From Acetobacteraceae bacterium (GTDB lineage Bacteria; Pseudomonadota; Alphaproteobacteria; Acetobacterales; Acetobacteraceae): a stretch of 38,804 bases of DNA. Positions 32,061-38,804 of the stretch are shown piece by piece; within the stretch, counting starts at the first letter, position 1, and every line of letters begins with the position of its first letter. Under the pieces are notes generated by a model. The model had not been told where the DNA came from. It did no database searches and saw nothing but the letters and a program-made list of their open reading frames with translations. Position numbers and translations under genes: made by a program. Location: contig JANXMB010000122.1 of NCBI GenBank assembly GCA_025354865.1, positions 1 through 38,804 of the forward strand. The letters run 5' to 3'.

Positions 32061-33125
32061 TCAATTTCTTTCGTTTTGTTGTGCGCGCGGTACGTCGCGT
32101 TCGATGCGGACCGCGATACGGTTCTGGCGGCGGCCGACCCGGCCTTCGAACAGGCGGACGGACCCGCAACTGATCTGCACGGTCGATCCGGGCGTCGCGT
32201 TCAGCAGAATACGGGAACCCGGCACGAGATTGATGACATCGGACAGGCGGACGGTCTGCTCGTCCAACACGACTTCCAGTTCCACGTCGGTCAGCCAGAG
32301 TTCCTCGGCCAGATGGGTTTCCCAAATGGAATCGCGGCCGAATTTCTCACCCATGAATTGTTGCAGCAGCAGTTCGCGCACCGGCTCCAGCGTCGCATAG
32401 GGCAGCAGCAGCGCCAGGCTGCCGCCGCGATCTTCCATATCGATCCGCAACCGCGTGAGGATCGCGGCGTTCGACAGACGGCTGATCGTGGCGAAGCGGG
32501 GGTTCACCTCCAGCCGCTCGAACCGGAAGGTCACCGGGCAGATTGGATCGAAGCTGGCGGACAGATCGGCCAGCACGACGGTAATCAGCCGCTCCACCAG
32601 GTTGCGTTCGATCGTGGTATAGGGCCGGCCTTCGATCCGCATGGCCGCCGTGCCGCGCCGACCGCCCAGCAACACGTCGACGATCGAGTAGATCAACGCA
32701 GAATCGACCACCATCAGGCCGTAATTGTCCCACTCCTCGGCTTTGAACACGGCCAACATGGCGGGCAAGGGGATCGAATTCAGATAATCGCCGAACCGCA
32801 ACGACAGGATATTGTCGATGCCGACTTCGACGTTGTCGGATGTGAAATTGCGCAGCGAGGTGGACATGATGCGCACGAGCCGGTCGTAGACGATCTCCAG
32901 CATCGGCAGGCGCTCGTAGGAAACGAGGCCGGAGCTGATGATGCGTTGCATGCCAGTGCGCGCGTCGCCCCCGGACGGGCCATCGTCGAAGCCCAGCAGG
33001 CTGTCGATTTCCGCCTGATTGAGGACGCGGGCCGGTTGGGTTGGGTCGGATTGGGCTTCGGCGTCGGTTTTGGCGCCCCAGGCGGCGGCGAGGTCTTCGT
33101 CGGATTGTTCTTCGCTGCCGCTCAT
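32061..33125 (-). CDS. fliM: Flagellar motor switch protein FliM
   Basis: A 354-residue C-ring protein. The CheY-binding peptide VLNQAEIDSLLGF is at 34-46. The middle domain contains GLVSYERLPMLEIVYDRLVR, RNFTSDNVEV and VDVLLGGRRG, and the C-terminal part is a FliN-like (SpoA) domain (VELEVVLDEQTVRLSDVINLVPG). Phospho-CheY binding at the N-terminus changes the direction of rotation. The frame is open for 286 codons upstream, but that is the shadow of fliL and the promoter region; ATG 33125 overlaps the fliL stop as ATGA, which fixes the start. Confidence 0.96.
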   Translation of the reverse strand: MSGSEEQSDEDLAAAWGAKTDAEAQSDPTQPARVLNQAEIDSLLGFDDGPSGGDARTGMQRIISSGLVSYERLPMLEIVYDRLVRIMSTSLRNFTSDNVEVGIDNILSLRFGDYLNSIPLPAMLAVFKAEEWDNYGLMVVDSALIYSIVDVLLGGRRGTAAMRIEGRPYTTIERNLVERLITVVLADLSASFDPICPVTFRFERLEVNPRFATISRLSNAAILTRLRIDMEDRGGSLALLLPYATLEPVRELLLQQFMGEKFGRDSIWETHLAEELWLTDVELEVVLDEQTVRLSDVINLVPGSRILLNATPGSTVQISCGSVRLFEGRVGRRQNRIAVRIERDVPRAQQNERN

Positions 33126-33631
33126 TGGATCAACAACTGGGTAAACAGCACGTCCACGACTTTCGCCGGCTGCACGGCGACATTGGCGCGCGCGATCAAC
33201 TCCTCCCGCAGACGATAGATGCCGGCGGAGCCACGCAGCTCGTCGGGCCGCATTTCCCGCAGATAGGTTTGGAACAGATCCAGCAAGCGGGGCATTGCCA
33301 GTTTGACCTTTTCCGCATCCTCGGCCTTGGTGATTTCCAGCCGCGATTGCAGCTTCAGGTAGGTCGGCCGGCGCGGGTCGCCATTCAGGTTGGCAACGAT
33401 ATCGGGCATATCGACGAACACCGGCACCGCCGGCTTGGCGGCTTCTTCGTGGTGTTCCCCGTGCTTCATCCCCAGCCATTCCGGCAGCAACCCGCTGAAC
33501 CAAAGCCCAGCGCCGCCGAACAGCAGGAGGACAACGGGGGCGGCGATCAGGATCAGCTTCCGCTTGCCGGATTTCGCCGGCGGCGGATCGTCCGGGTTCG
33601 GTTTCGCTTTCGGGTCGGGCTTCGCGCTCAT
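33122..33631 (-). CDS. fliL: Flagellar basal body-associated protein FliL
   Basis: A 169-residue protein with a short Lys/Pro-rich cytoplasmic tail, one membrane helix (about 25-47, KLILIAAPVVLLLFGGAGLW) and a periplasmic FliL domain. The domain shows FVDMPDIVANLN, YLKLQSRLEI and the C-terminal VVDVLFTQLLIQ. FliL surrounds the stator units and supports torque. ATG 33631 is used; a TTG nine bases earlier would add three residues. It is the first gene of the seven-gene minus-strand flagellar operon and overlaps fliM by 4 bases. Confidence 0.92.
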   Translation of the reverse strand: MSAKPDPKAKPNPDDPPPAKSGKRKLILIAAPVVLLLFGGAGLWFSGLLPEWLGMKHGEHHEEAAKPAVPVFVDMPDIVANLNGDPRRPTYLKLQSRLEITKAEDAEKVKLAMPRLLDLFQTYLREMRPDELRGSAGIYRLREELIARANVAVQPAKVVDVLFTQLLIQ

Positions 33632-33735
33632 GCGGAGCAAGGTGACAGGGAGTGGTTAAGAAAAGGTTAAGGAAACCCCGTCCGGGCGGCATTTTTTGCC
33701 GACGCGGTCGATTTTGTCCGCTCCGAACCGGCCCC

Positions 33736-33750
33736 GCAAAATTGGCGCCG
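33736..33750 (-). promoter_or_regulatory. Probable sigma-54 promoter of the fliL operon
   Basis: The minus strand reads CGGCGCCAATTTTGC. The GG and GC dinucleotides are 10 bases apart, as sigma-54 requires, and TTTGC matches the -12 element; the -24 element (CGGCGC) differs from TGGCAC at two positions. It is about 105 bases before the fliL ATG. Confidence 0.55.
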
Positions 33751-33830
33751 CTGCGATGCAACCCCAGAGAATGGCGGGATATCAGCGCATTAGGGCGGGG
33801 ATCGGGCAAGGACAACACACAAGACGACGA

Positions 33831-33845
33831 TGGCACGGTGCTTGC
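33831..33845 (+). promoter_or_regulatory. Sigma-54 promoter of the flgFGAH operon
   Basis: TGGCACGGTGCTTGC matches the -24/-12 consensus (TGGCAC-N5-TTGC) exactly, with correct GG-N10-GC spacing. It lies 34 bases before the flgF ATG, leaving room for a short leader. Sigma-54 promoters need an enhancer-binding activator; FlbD/FleQ-type regulators do this for flagellar genes in other bacteria. Confidence 0.8.
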
Positions 33846-33879
33846 GACGGGGGGATGACCATTTCCCGGATTGCCTGCC

Positions 33880-34620
33880 ATGGACCTGAATAGTTCGATC
33901 GCTGCCTCCCGCTTGGTGGCGCAGCAGCGCGCGATGGATGTCGCGGCCAACAACCTTGCGAATGCGAACACGCCCGGCTTCAAGCAGGAACGGGTGCAAT
34001 TTGCCGACTGGATCAGCCGACAAAGCGGTCCCGATGTGCCGCGCGGCGGGGCGACGGTGAATTATGTGCAGGACCGAGCAACCTGGCGGGACCTGCAACC
34101 GGGGGCTTTGTCGCATACGGGCAATACCTACGATCTTGCGGTGACCGGGGATGGTTATTTCACCGTCGGCACGGCACGCGGCACCCGCTTGACCCGCGAC
34201 GGGCGGTTCGGCCCGATGCCCGACGGCACGTTGGCCGACAGCAACGGCAATGCGGTGCTGGACGCTGCCGGCCAGCCGATCCGCATCCCGCCCAACGCCA
34301 CAAGGGTCAGCATTACGGCCGATGGCTCGATCTCGGCCGACTCCGGCCCGATCGGCAAAATCGCCGTTGTGAAGCCGAACGATCCAGCGAAGTTGCAGGC
34401 CGAGGGGGGCACGCTGGCGAATGCCGCGACGGGCACGACCCCGGTTGCGTCGCCAGGCCTGGTGCAGGGCGCGTTGGAAGAATCGAACGTTCAGCCGGTG
34501 CTCGAACTGACCCGGATGTTGGCCGACGCGCGCGATTTCCAGTTCGTCAGCCAGTACATCCAGGAGGAATCGGACCGGCAACAAGGTGCGATCGACAAAT
34601 TGCTACCGGCCAACGGCTAA
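33880..34620 (+). CDS. flgF: Flagellar basal-body rod protein FlgF
   Basis: A 246-residue proximal rod protein. The N-terminal motif MDVAANNLANANTPGFKQE is the flagellar rod-family signature, the central part has NTYDLAVTGDGYF and RLTRDGRF, and the C-terminal helix (ALEESNVQPVLELTRMLADARDFQF) pairs with the N-terminal one. It is exported through the flagellar type III apparatus and has no Sec signal. ATG 33880 is used; an in-frame TTG at 33871 is less likely. It is the first gene after the sigma-54 promoter, 15 bases before flgG. Confidence 0.94.
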   Translation: MDLNSSIAASRLVAQQRAMDVAANNLANANTPGFKQERVQFADWISRQSGPDVPRGGATVNYVQDRATWRDLQPGALSHTGNTYDLAVTGDGYFTVGTARGTRLTRDGRFGPMPDGTLADSNGNAVLDAAGQPIRIPPNATRVSITADGSISADSGPIGKIAVVKPNDPAKLQAEGGTLANAATGTTPVASPGLVQGALEESNVQPVLELTRMLADARDFQFVSQYIQEESDRQQGAIDKLLPANG

Positions 34621-34635
34621 GCGGAGAACCCAGCC

Positions 34636-35421
34636 ATGCGTTCCCTCGATATCGCCGGCACCGGGATGCAGGCGCAGCAGACCAACGTCGAAGTGATTTC
34701 CAACAATATCGCCAACATGACGACAACCGGGTTCAAACGTCGGCGGGCGGAATTTCAGGACCTGATGTACCAAAACCTCCGCCGCGTTGGGGCCAGCAGT
34801 TCGGAAACCGGCAGCGTGCTGCCATCCGGTGCGCAGGTGGGGCTGGGGGTCAAAACCGCCGCGATCTACCGCATCAACGAACAGGGAAATTTGCAGCAGA
34901 CCTCGAATTCCCTGGATATGGCGGTGCAGGGCAATGGGTATTTCCAGGTCACGATGCCCAGCGGCGAGACCGCTTATACGCGGGACGGCACCTTCGGCCT
35001 CGCCCCCGACGGCACGATCGTCACCGCCGACGGGCATCCGGTGCAGCCGGGTCTGCAAATCCCCGCCGCCGCTACCAGCGTCAGCGTCAATACGGCGGGG
35101 CAGGTGCAGGTCACGATTTCCGGTCAGACCGCGCCGCAAACGATCGGTCAGTTGCAACTCGCGGTTTTCCCGAACGAGGTCGGGTTGGACGCGCAGGGCG
35201 ACAACTTGTTTCTGCAAACGGCGGCGTCGGGCGCGCCGGTGACCGGCAACCCCGCCACGGCCGGTTTCGGATCGGTCATGCAAGGGTTCATCGAGACCTC
35301 CAACGTCAACGTGGTGAGCGAAATCACCAATCTGATCACCGCTCAGCGGGCTTACGAGATGAACAGCCGGGTGATCACGACCAGCAACGACATGATGTCC
35401 ACCTTGACCAACCTGCGGTGA
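34636..35421 (+). CDS. flgG: Flagellar basal-body rod protein FlgG (distal rod)
   Basis: A 261-residue distal rod protein of standard length. It starts MRSLDIAGTGMQAQQTNVEV, then ISNNIANMTTTGFKRRRAEFQDLMYQ (rod signature), LDMAVQGNGYFQV, YTRDGTFG and the C-terminal FIETSNVNVVSEITNLITAQRAYEMNSR, all typical of FlgG. GGAG precedes the ATG at 34636. The stop is 4 bases from the flgA start. Confidence 0.97.
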   Translation: MRSLDIAGTGMQAQQTNVEVISNNIANMTTTGFKRRRAEFQDLMYQNLRRVGASSSETGSVLPSGAQVGLGVKTAAIYRINEQGNLQQTSNSLDMAVQGNGYFQVTMPSGETAYTRDGTFGLAPDGTIVTADGHPVQPGLQIPAAATSVSVNTAGQVQVTISGQTAPQTIGQLQLAVFPNEVGLDAQGDNLFLQTAASGAPVTGNPATAGFGSVMQGFIETSNVNVVSEITNLITAQRAYEMNSRVITTSNDMMSTLTNLR

Positions 35422-35425
35422 TGCC

Positions 35426-36403
35426 ATGCGCGCCCTTGCCACAATCCTCTCGGTTGCCACCATCCTTTCCCCTGGCATCGCCGTGCCGGCGCAGGCCGCG
35501 ACGCTGCGGTTTGCCACCACCTTGCAAAGCCCGGTCGTGCTGCTGCGCGATCTGTTCGACGATGCCGGGGCAGAGGGCGATCGCGTCCTCGGTCCCGGCC
35601 CGGCACCGGGCGGGCGCATCGTGGTGGAGGCGCCGCAACTGCGCGCCATCGCCCGCCAGTTCGACGTCGATTGGCGGCCGGCATCCTCGGCCGATCGCGC
35701 CGTCCTGGTGCGGCCGGGCCTGCCCCTGAGCCGGGAGCACGCGTTGCAAGTCGTGCGTGCCGCCCTGGTCGCGGCCGGCGCATCGCCGGATTGCGAGGTG
35801 GATCTGGCGCCCTTCGCACCCCCCTTGGTGCCGCCGAACGCGTCCGCCCGCCCGGTGGTATCGCAACTGGACTACGACAGTCGCGGCGGCCGCTTCAGCG
35901 CCCTGCTATCGGTCGCGGGGGAAGGCATGGAACCGATCGCCCTGCGCTTGAACGGGCAGGTGCGGGAAATGATCGACCTGCCGGTCGCCGCCGCAAGCAT
36001 GCCGGCCGGGACCATCCTGGGGCCGGACGATGTGCACATGGCCCGCCTTGGCACCGCCAGCCTGCATGGGGAGGTGGTGCGCACATTGGATAAAGCTGTC
36101 GGGCTGCAACTCGGCCGTGCGGTGCAGGCCGGACAACCTTTGGCGCCCGGCGATCTGTCGCGGCCATTGATGGTCCGCCAGGGCATGCTGGTGCGGCTGC
36201 GTCTGGTCAGCGCCGGCCTGTCCGTCACCGGGCGCGCCGTCGCCCTCGGTTCGGCTGCCCAGGGCGAACGGGTGAAAGTCCGCAACCCCGGCTCGAAAAT
36301 CGAGCTGGAGGGCATCGTCGTCGGACCGGAACTGGTGCAGATCGAACCCTCCGCCCAGCCCGGCGCGGTGCTCAATCGCGGGTCCACGGTGTTCGACCAA
36401 TGA
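35426..36403 (+). CDS. flgA: Flagellar P-ring assembly chaperone FlgA
   Basis: A 325-residue periplasmic chaperone for FlgI. A Sec signal peptide covers residues 1-24 (LATILSVATILSPGIAVPAQA). The C-terminal half carries the SAF-type and FlgA domains: DLPVAAASMPAGTILGPDDVHMARL, then AVQAGQPLAPGDLSRPLMVRQGMLVRL and the final AQGERVKVRNPGSKIELEGIV, which are strong family landmarks. Its 3' end overlaps flgH as ATGA. The client FlgI is not encoded in the window. Confidence 0.92.
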   Translation: MRALATILSVATILSPGIAVPAQAATLRFATTLQSPVVLLRDLFDDAGAEGDRVLGPGPAPGGRIVVEAPQLRAIARQFDVDWRPASSADRAVLVRPGLPLSREHALQVVRAALVAAGASPDCEVDLAPFAPPLVPPNASARPVVSQLDYDSRGGRFSALLSVAGEGMEPIALRLNGQVREMIDLPVAAASMPAGTILGPDDVHMARLGTASLHGEVVRTLDKAVGLQLGRAVQAGQPLAPGDLSRPLMVRQGMLVRLRLVSAGLSVTGRAVALGSAAQGERVKVRNPGSKIELEGIVVGPELVQIEPSAQPGAVLNRGSTVFDQ

Positions 36404-37134
36404 AACCCGCCCCGTTGAACCTGGCGCTGATCCTGGCGCTGCTGCTGACCGGCTGCGGCGCCCTGTCCCGATTGTCGGAGGTCGGGCGCGCCCCGGCGAT
36501 GACCCCGTCGTCGGACCCGACCAAGGAAACCGGCTGGCGGCCGATCACCATGCCGATGCCGAAACTGGAAAACACCCCGAACGAGGCGAATGCGCTGTGG
36601 CGGCCGGGCTCGCGCGCCTTCTTCAAGGACCAGCGGGCCGCGCAGGTGGGCGATATCGTGACGGTGCTGGTGACGATGAACGACTCGGCCAACCTGTCGA
36701 ACGCGACATCGGCCAATCGCACCGGGTCGGAATCGGCGGGGATGCCGAACGTATTCGGGATGGAGGCGCTGCTGCCGAAAACCATCGTCGATCCGGCGAA
36801 GCTGCTGACCACGAGTTCGTCGAATGCCAATACCGGCACGGGGCAGATCAAACGGGCGGAGGCCCTGACCCTCCGCCTTGCCGGCGTCGTTACCCAGGTG
36901 CTGCCGAACGGCAATCTGGTCGTGTCCGCCCGCCAGGAGGTCCGGGTGAACAGCGAATTGCGCGAATTGCAGGTGACCGGCGTCATCCGCCCGCAGGATA
37001 TCGCATCCGACAACACCGTGCTGCACGATCGCATGGCCGAGGCGCGCATTGCCTACGGCGGGCGGGGTCAGTTGATGGATGTGCAGAACCCGCGCTGGGG
37101 TCAGCAGATCATGGATATCGTGCTGCCGTTCTGA
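36400..37134 (+). CDS. flgH: Flagellar L-ring lipoprotein FlgH
   Basis: A 244-residue outer-membrane lipoprotein forming the L ring. The lipobox LLTGC puts the lipidated cysteine at residue 19 after a hydrophobic signal. Landmarks are NALWRPGSRAFFKDQRAAQVGDIVTVLV, the GQIKRAEALTLRLAGVVTQVLPNGNLVV segment and the C-terminal VIRPQDIASDNTV, IAYGGRG and QIMDIVLPF. It is the last gene of the flgF-flgG-flgA-flgH operon; the next gene is a remnant on the opposite strand ending 12 bases away. No terminator hairpin was recognised after it. Confidence 0.95.
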   Translation: MKPAPLNLALILALLLTGCGALSRLSEVGRAPAMTPSSDPTKETGWRPITMPMPKLENTPNEANALWRPGSRAFFKDQRAAQVGDIVTVLVTMNDSANLSNATSANRTGSESAGMPNVFGMEALLPKTIVDPAKLLTTSSSNANTGTGQIKRAEALTLRLAGVVTQVLPNGNLVVSARQEVRVNSELRELQVTGVIRPQDIASDNTVLHDRMAEARIAYGGRGQLMDVQNPRWGQQIMDIVLPF

Positions 37135-37146
37135 CGGGTCGCGCCC

Positions 37147-37380
37147 TCAGGCTGCGGCGGTAACCGCCGCATCGTCCTCGACCGGCAGCGGATACCAGTT
37201 GCGCGACACCACCCAATCCGGGCGCGGCGTCGGGCCGAGAACCGGTTTGTTGGCCACCGCGTTGCAAGAAACGTAGATGTGCCAACGATCCTCAGCCGAC
37301 AGGTTGTGACCGGAGGCATGCAGCACGTTGCAATCGAACAACACCCCGGTGCCGGCGCGTCTGCGGCAGCCGAGTGACAC
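37147..37380 (-). pseudogene. Phytanoyl-CoA dioxygenase (PhyH) family remnant, C-terminal end only
   Basis: A 77-residue open stretch starting from GTG 37380. GTGVLFDCNVLHASGHNLS matches the last part of the PhyH double-stranded beta helix, with His21 as the distal iron ligand, and EDRWHIYVSCNAVANKP carries the Arg that holds 2-oxoglutarate. WVVSRNWYPLP is the usual family ending. The HxD motif and the first two thirds are missing: an in-frame stop lies at 37396-37398 and the MFS gene begins at 37409. It is probably the stump of a gene cut by a rearrangement. Confidence 0.7.
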
Positions 37381-37408
37381 GCGGCGCGTCCCCGCCTAAG
37401 GACGTCCC

Positions 37409-38668
37409 ATGCCCTCGCCCGCCACCTTCCTCCGCCTCACCCTGCCATTGGCGGGGGTCAATGTTTTGAATCAGGGCTCCCGAGCGCTGCTGGCCACGAT
37501 CGGCCCGGCTTTGGCGTTGGAGTTCGGGTTGTCGGCGACCGAGTTGGGCTTGCTGGCAGCAACCTTTTTCGCGTCCTACGCCCTGGCGCAGTTGCCGGCG
37601 GGATTGGGCATGGATCTGTTCGGCGTGCGGCGGGTGCAAGCGACCTTGGCCCTGGTCGCCGCTGCCGGCTTCATGCTCTGCGCCCTATCGACCAGCGCGA
37701 TCGGCTTGGCGGTCGGCCGCTTCGTGACCGGGTTGGGGGTCGCGGTGGGGATGATCGCGATGCTGACCGTGCACACCCAGTGGCTGCCGCGCGATCGGGT
37801 GGCAGGGCGGACCGGGCTGGGGGTTTTCGTTGCGTCGTTCGGCGGGATGGCGGCGACCTTGCCGGCGCAACAACTTCTGCCCTTCGTCGGCTGGCGCGGG
37901 CTGTTTTGGGCGATGGCCGGGCTGGGGGTGCTGGTCTCCGGTTGGATTTTCCTCAGCGTGCCGGATCGCCCGGCCTCCATCGCCCCGAAACGCAGCTTGC
38001 GAGCGGAGGTGGTGGAATACTGGCGCATCGCCCGCCACCCCGCCTTCATTGCCATCGCGCCGGCGATCACGCTGCTATCGGGGTTGAACTTCACCTATGG
38101 CGGCTTGTGGGCCGGCCCCTGGTTGCGCGATGTCGGCGGCTACGAGGGCACGCTCCGCGCCACGCTGCTGCTGTGTTTCGCGCTTGGCATGACCCTCGGC
38201 AGCCTTTGCACCGGGCAGGCGGCATCGTTCCTGACCCGTCGCGGCTACGATGCGATGGTCGTGCCCAGTATCGGCATGGCGGGCCTGTGGCTGACGCAGG
38301 TTTTGCTGATCCTGAACCCCTGGCCCAACGCCATGGCGATCGGGGCGTGGTGGTTCCTGTTTGCGTTTGTCAGTTCGTCCGGCCCGGCGGCCTATGCGGC
38401 CCTGTCGCATCGGTTCCCGCCCGAGATCGCCGGCCGGGTCGGCACGCTGATCAATTTCAGCATGCTGCTGGTGGTATTCTTCCTGCAGAACGCGATCGGC
38501 TGGGTGCTGGATTTCTGGCCGCGCACGGCCCTTGGCGGTTGGAGCGCGGCGGGTTACGGCTGGGCGATGGGTATCACCGCAGCAGCGCAAGCCGCAGCGG
38601 TCGCCTGGATGCTGCTGCGCCGCCCGCGCGAACCCACCCCTTCGCGCAGGGCGCCGATATCGCCCTAG
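37409..38668 (+). CDS. MFS transporter
   Basis: A 419-residue protein with about 12 hydrophobic segments and a central cytoplasmic loop (SVPDRPASIAPKRSLRAEVVEYWRIARHP). The MFS loop 2-3 signature is present as GMDLFGVRR. It is an inner-membrane secondary transporter; the substrate cannot be told from sequence. The ATG at 37409 has AAGGACG upstream. It stands alone after the PhyH remnant, and its stop codon is the first part of the palindromic repeat at 38666. Confidence 0.88.
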   Translation: MPSPATFLRLTLPLAGVNVLNQGSRALLATIGPALALEFGLSATELGLLAATFFASYALAQLPAGLGMDLFGVRRVQATLALVAAAGFMLCALSTSAIGLAVGRFVTGLGVAVGMIAMLTVHTQWLPRDRVAGRTGLGVFVASFGGMAATLPAQQLLPFVGWRGLFWAMAGLGVLVSGWIFLSVPDRPASIAPKRSLRAEVVEYWRIARHPAFIAIAPAITLLSGLNFTYGGLWAGPWLRDVGGYEGTLRATLLLCFALGMTLGSLCTGQAASFLTRRGYDAMVVPSIGMAGLWLTQVLLILNPWPNAMAIGAWWFLFAFVSSSGPAAYAALSHRFPPEIAGRVGTLINFSMLLVVFFLQNAIGWVLDFWPRTALGGWSAAGYGWAMGITAAAQAAAVAWMLLRRPREPTPSRRAPISP

Positions 38669-38718
38669 ACCATGATCGTTTGAGGTTGCACGCGATCTCG
38701 GCGTTGGATCATGGTCTA
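38666..38718. repeat. Palindromic intergenic repeat, element 1
   Basis: TAGACCATGATC (38666-38677) and GATCATGGTCTA (38707-38718) form a perfect 12-bp inverted repeat with 29 bases between. The TAG is the stop of the MFS gene, so the repeat begins exactly at the coding end. It resembles intergenic palindromes scattered through alphaproteobacterial chromosomes. Confidence 0.75.
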
Positions 38719-38730
38719 AGCCTTTGTTTG

Positions 38731-38781
38731 AGAGGGTGATTCACGCCCGAGGTTGAAGTCAACCTCAGGCGATCACGCTCT
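38731..38781. repeat. Palindromic intergenic repeat, element 2
   Basis: An outer arm of 10 bases (AGAGGGTGAT with ATCACGCTCT, one mismatch) encloses an inner perfect 8-bp repeat (GAGGTTGA-AG-TCAACCTC, 38749-38766) flanked by GCC/GGC. Element 1 shares GAGGTTG in its loop, so the two are probably related copies or halves of a small mobile repeat. Both could fold as long hairpins and act as terminators of the MFS transcript. Confidence 0.7.
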
Positions 38782-38804
38782 AGCCGGGCATTTTCGGGAA
38801 GCTT

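Noticed and set aside
32037-33218. 393-codon plus-strand open frame antisense to fliM
   Set aside because: Fully explained as a shadow of fliM; His/Gln-rich with no domain.
33126-33983. Long minus-strand open frame continuing upstream of fliM, which would give a 640-residue fusion
   Set aside because: The extra part lies out of frame over fliL and the promoter region, has no recognisable domain, and FliM has a coupled ATG at 33125 with normal length.

Overview
The window looks like chromosomal DNA of a GC-rich, motile Gram-negative alphaproteobacterium, most likely of the Rhodospirillales (Acetobacteraceae or a relative). The grounds are a flagellar block with a CheZ-like phosphatase, MotE and a DUF6468-type protein beside fliM/fliL, dense ATGA-type gene overlaps, and alphaproteobacterial-style intergenic palindromes. 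The genus is not resolved. No rRNA, tRNA, CRISPR array, transposase or phage gene was seen.

Layout. 1-186 is the end of a GNAT acetyltransferase. 211-4560 (minus) is a tight four-gene run: radical SAM protein, SDR dehydrogenase, HisD/HpsN-like zinc dehydrogenase and SMP-30 lactonase. It diverges from a family 2 glycosyltransferase (4692-5696). A bidirectional terminator separates that gene from a 618-residue beta-roll protein (5759-7615, minus). About 1 kb without a convincing gene follows. 8625-12458 (minus) is a Fe(III)-type ABC importer (binding protein, fused permease, ATPase). 12645-20774 (plus) is a complete Opp/Dpp-type importer with two tandem paralogous binding proteins. It converges on a MmgE/PrpD dehydratase and an isocitrate lyase/PEP mutase family lyase (20765-23091, minus). 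23092-24424 holds a lone methyltransferase, partly of lower GC. 24425-26602 (minus) is speD, speE and an enoyl-CoA hydratase/isomerase gene.

The right third is flagellar. A minus-strand operon (fliL, fliM, DUF6468, motE, cheY, cheZ, large repeat protein; 33631 down to 26744) and a plus-strand operon (flgF, flgG, flgA, flgH; 33880-37134) diverge from 33632-33879. That interval carries one excellent and one reasonable sigma-54 -24/-12 element facing opposite ways. Beyond flgH are a phytanoyl-CoA dioxygenase remnant, an MFS transporter and two intergenic palindromic repeats.

No wholly new system is evident. The least ordinary points are the radical SAM protein with a cysteine-free SPASM-like tail in a catabolic operon, the doubled binding proteins beside a PrpD/PrpB-like pair, the in-frame 15-bp repeat that lengthens the signal peptide of the large flagellar-operon protein, and the divergent sigma-54 promoters. 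All functions are read from sequence motifs by eye; no database search was run.
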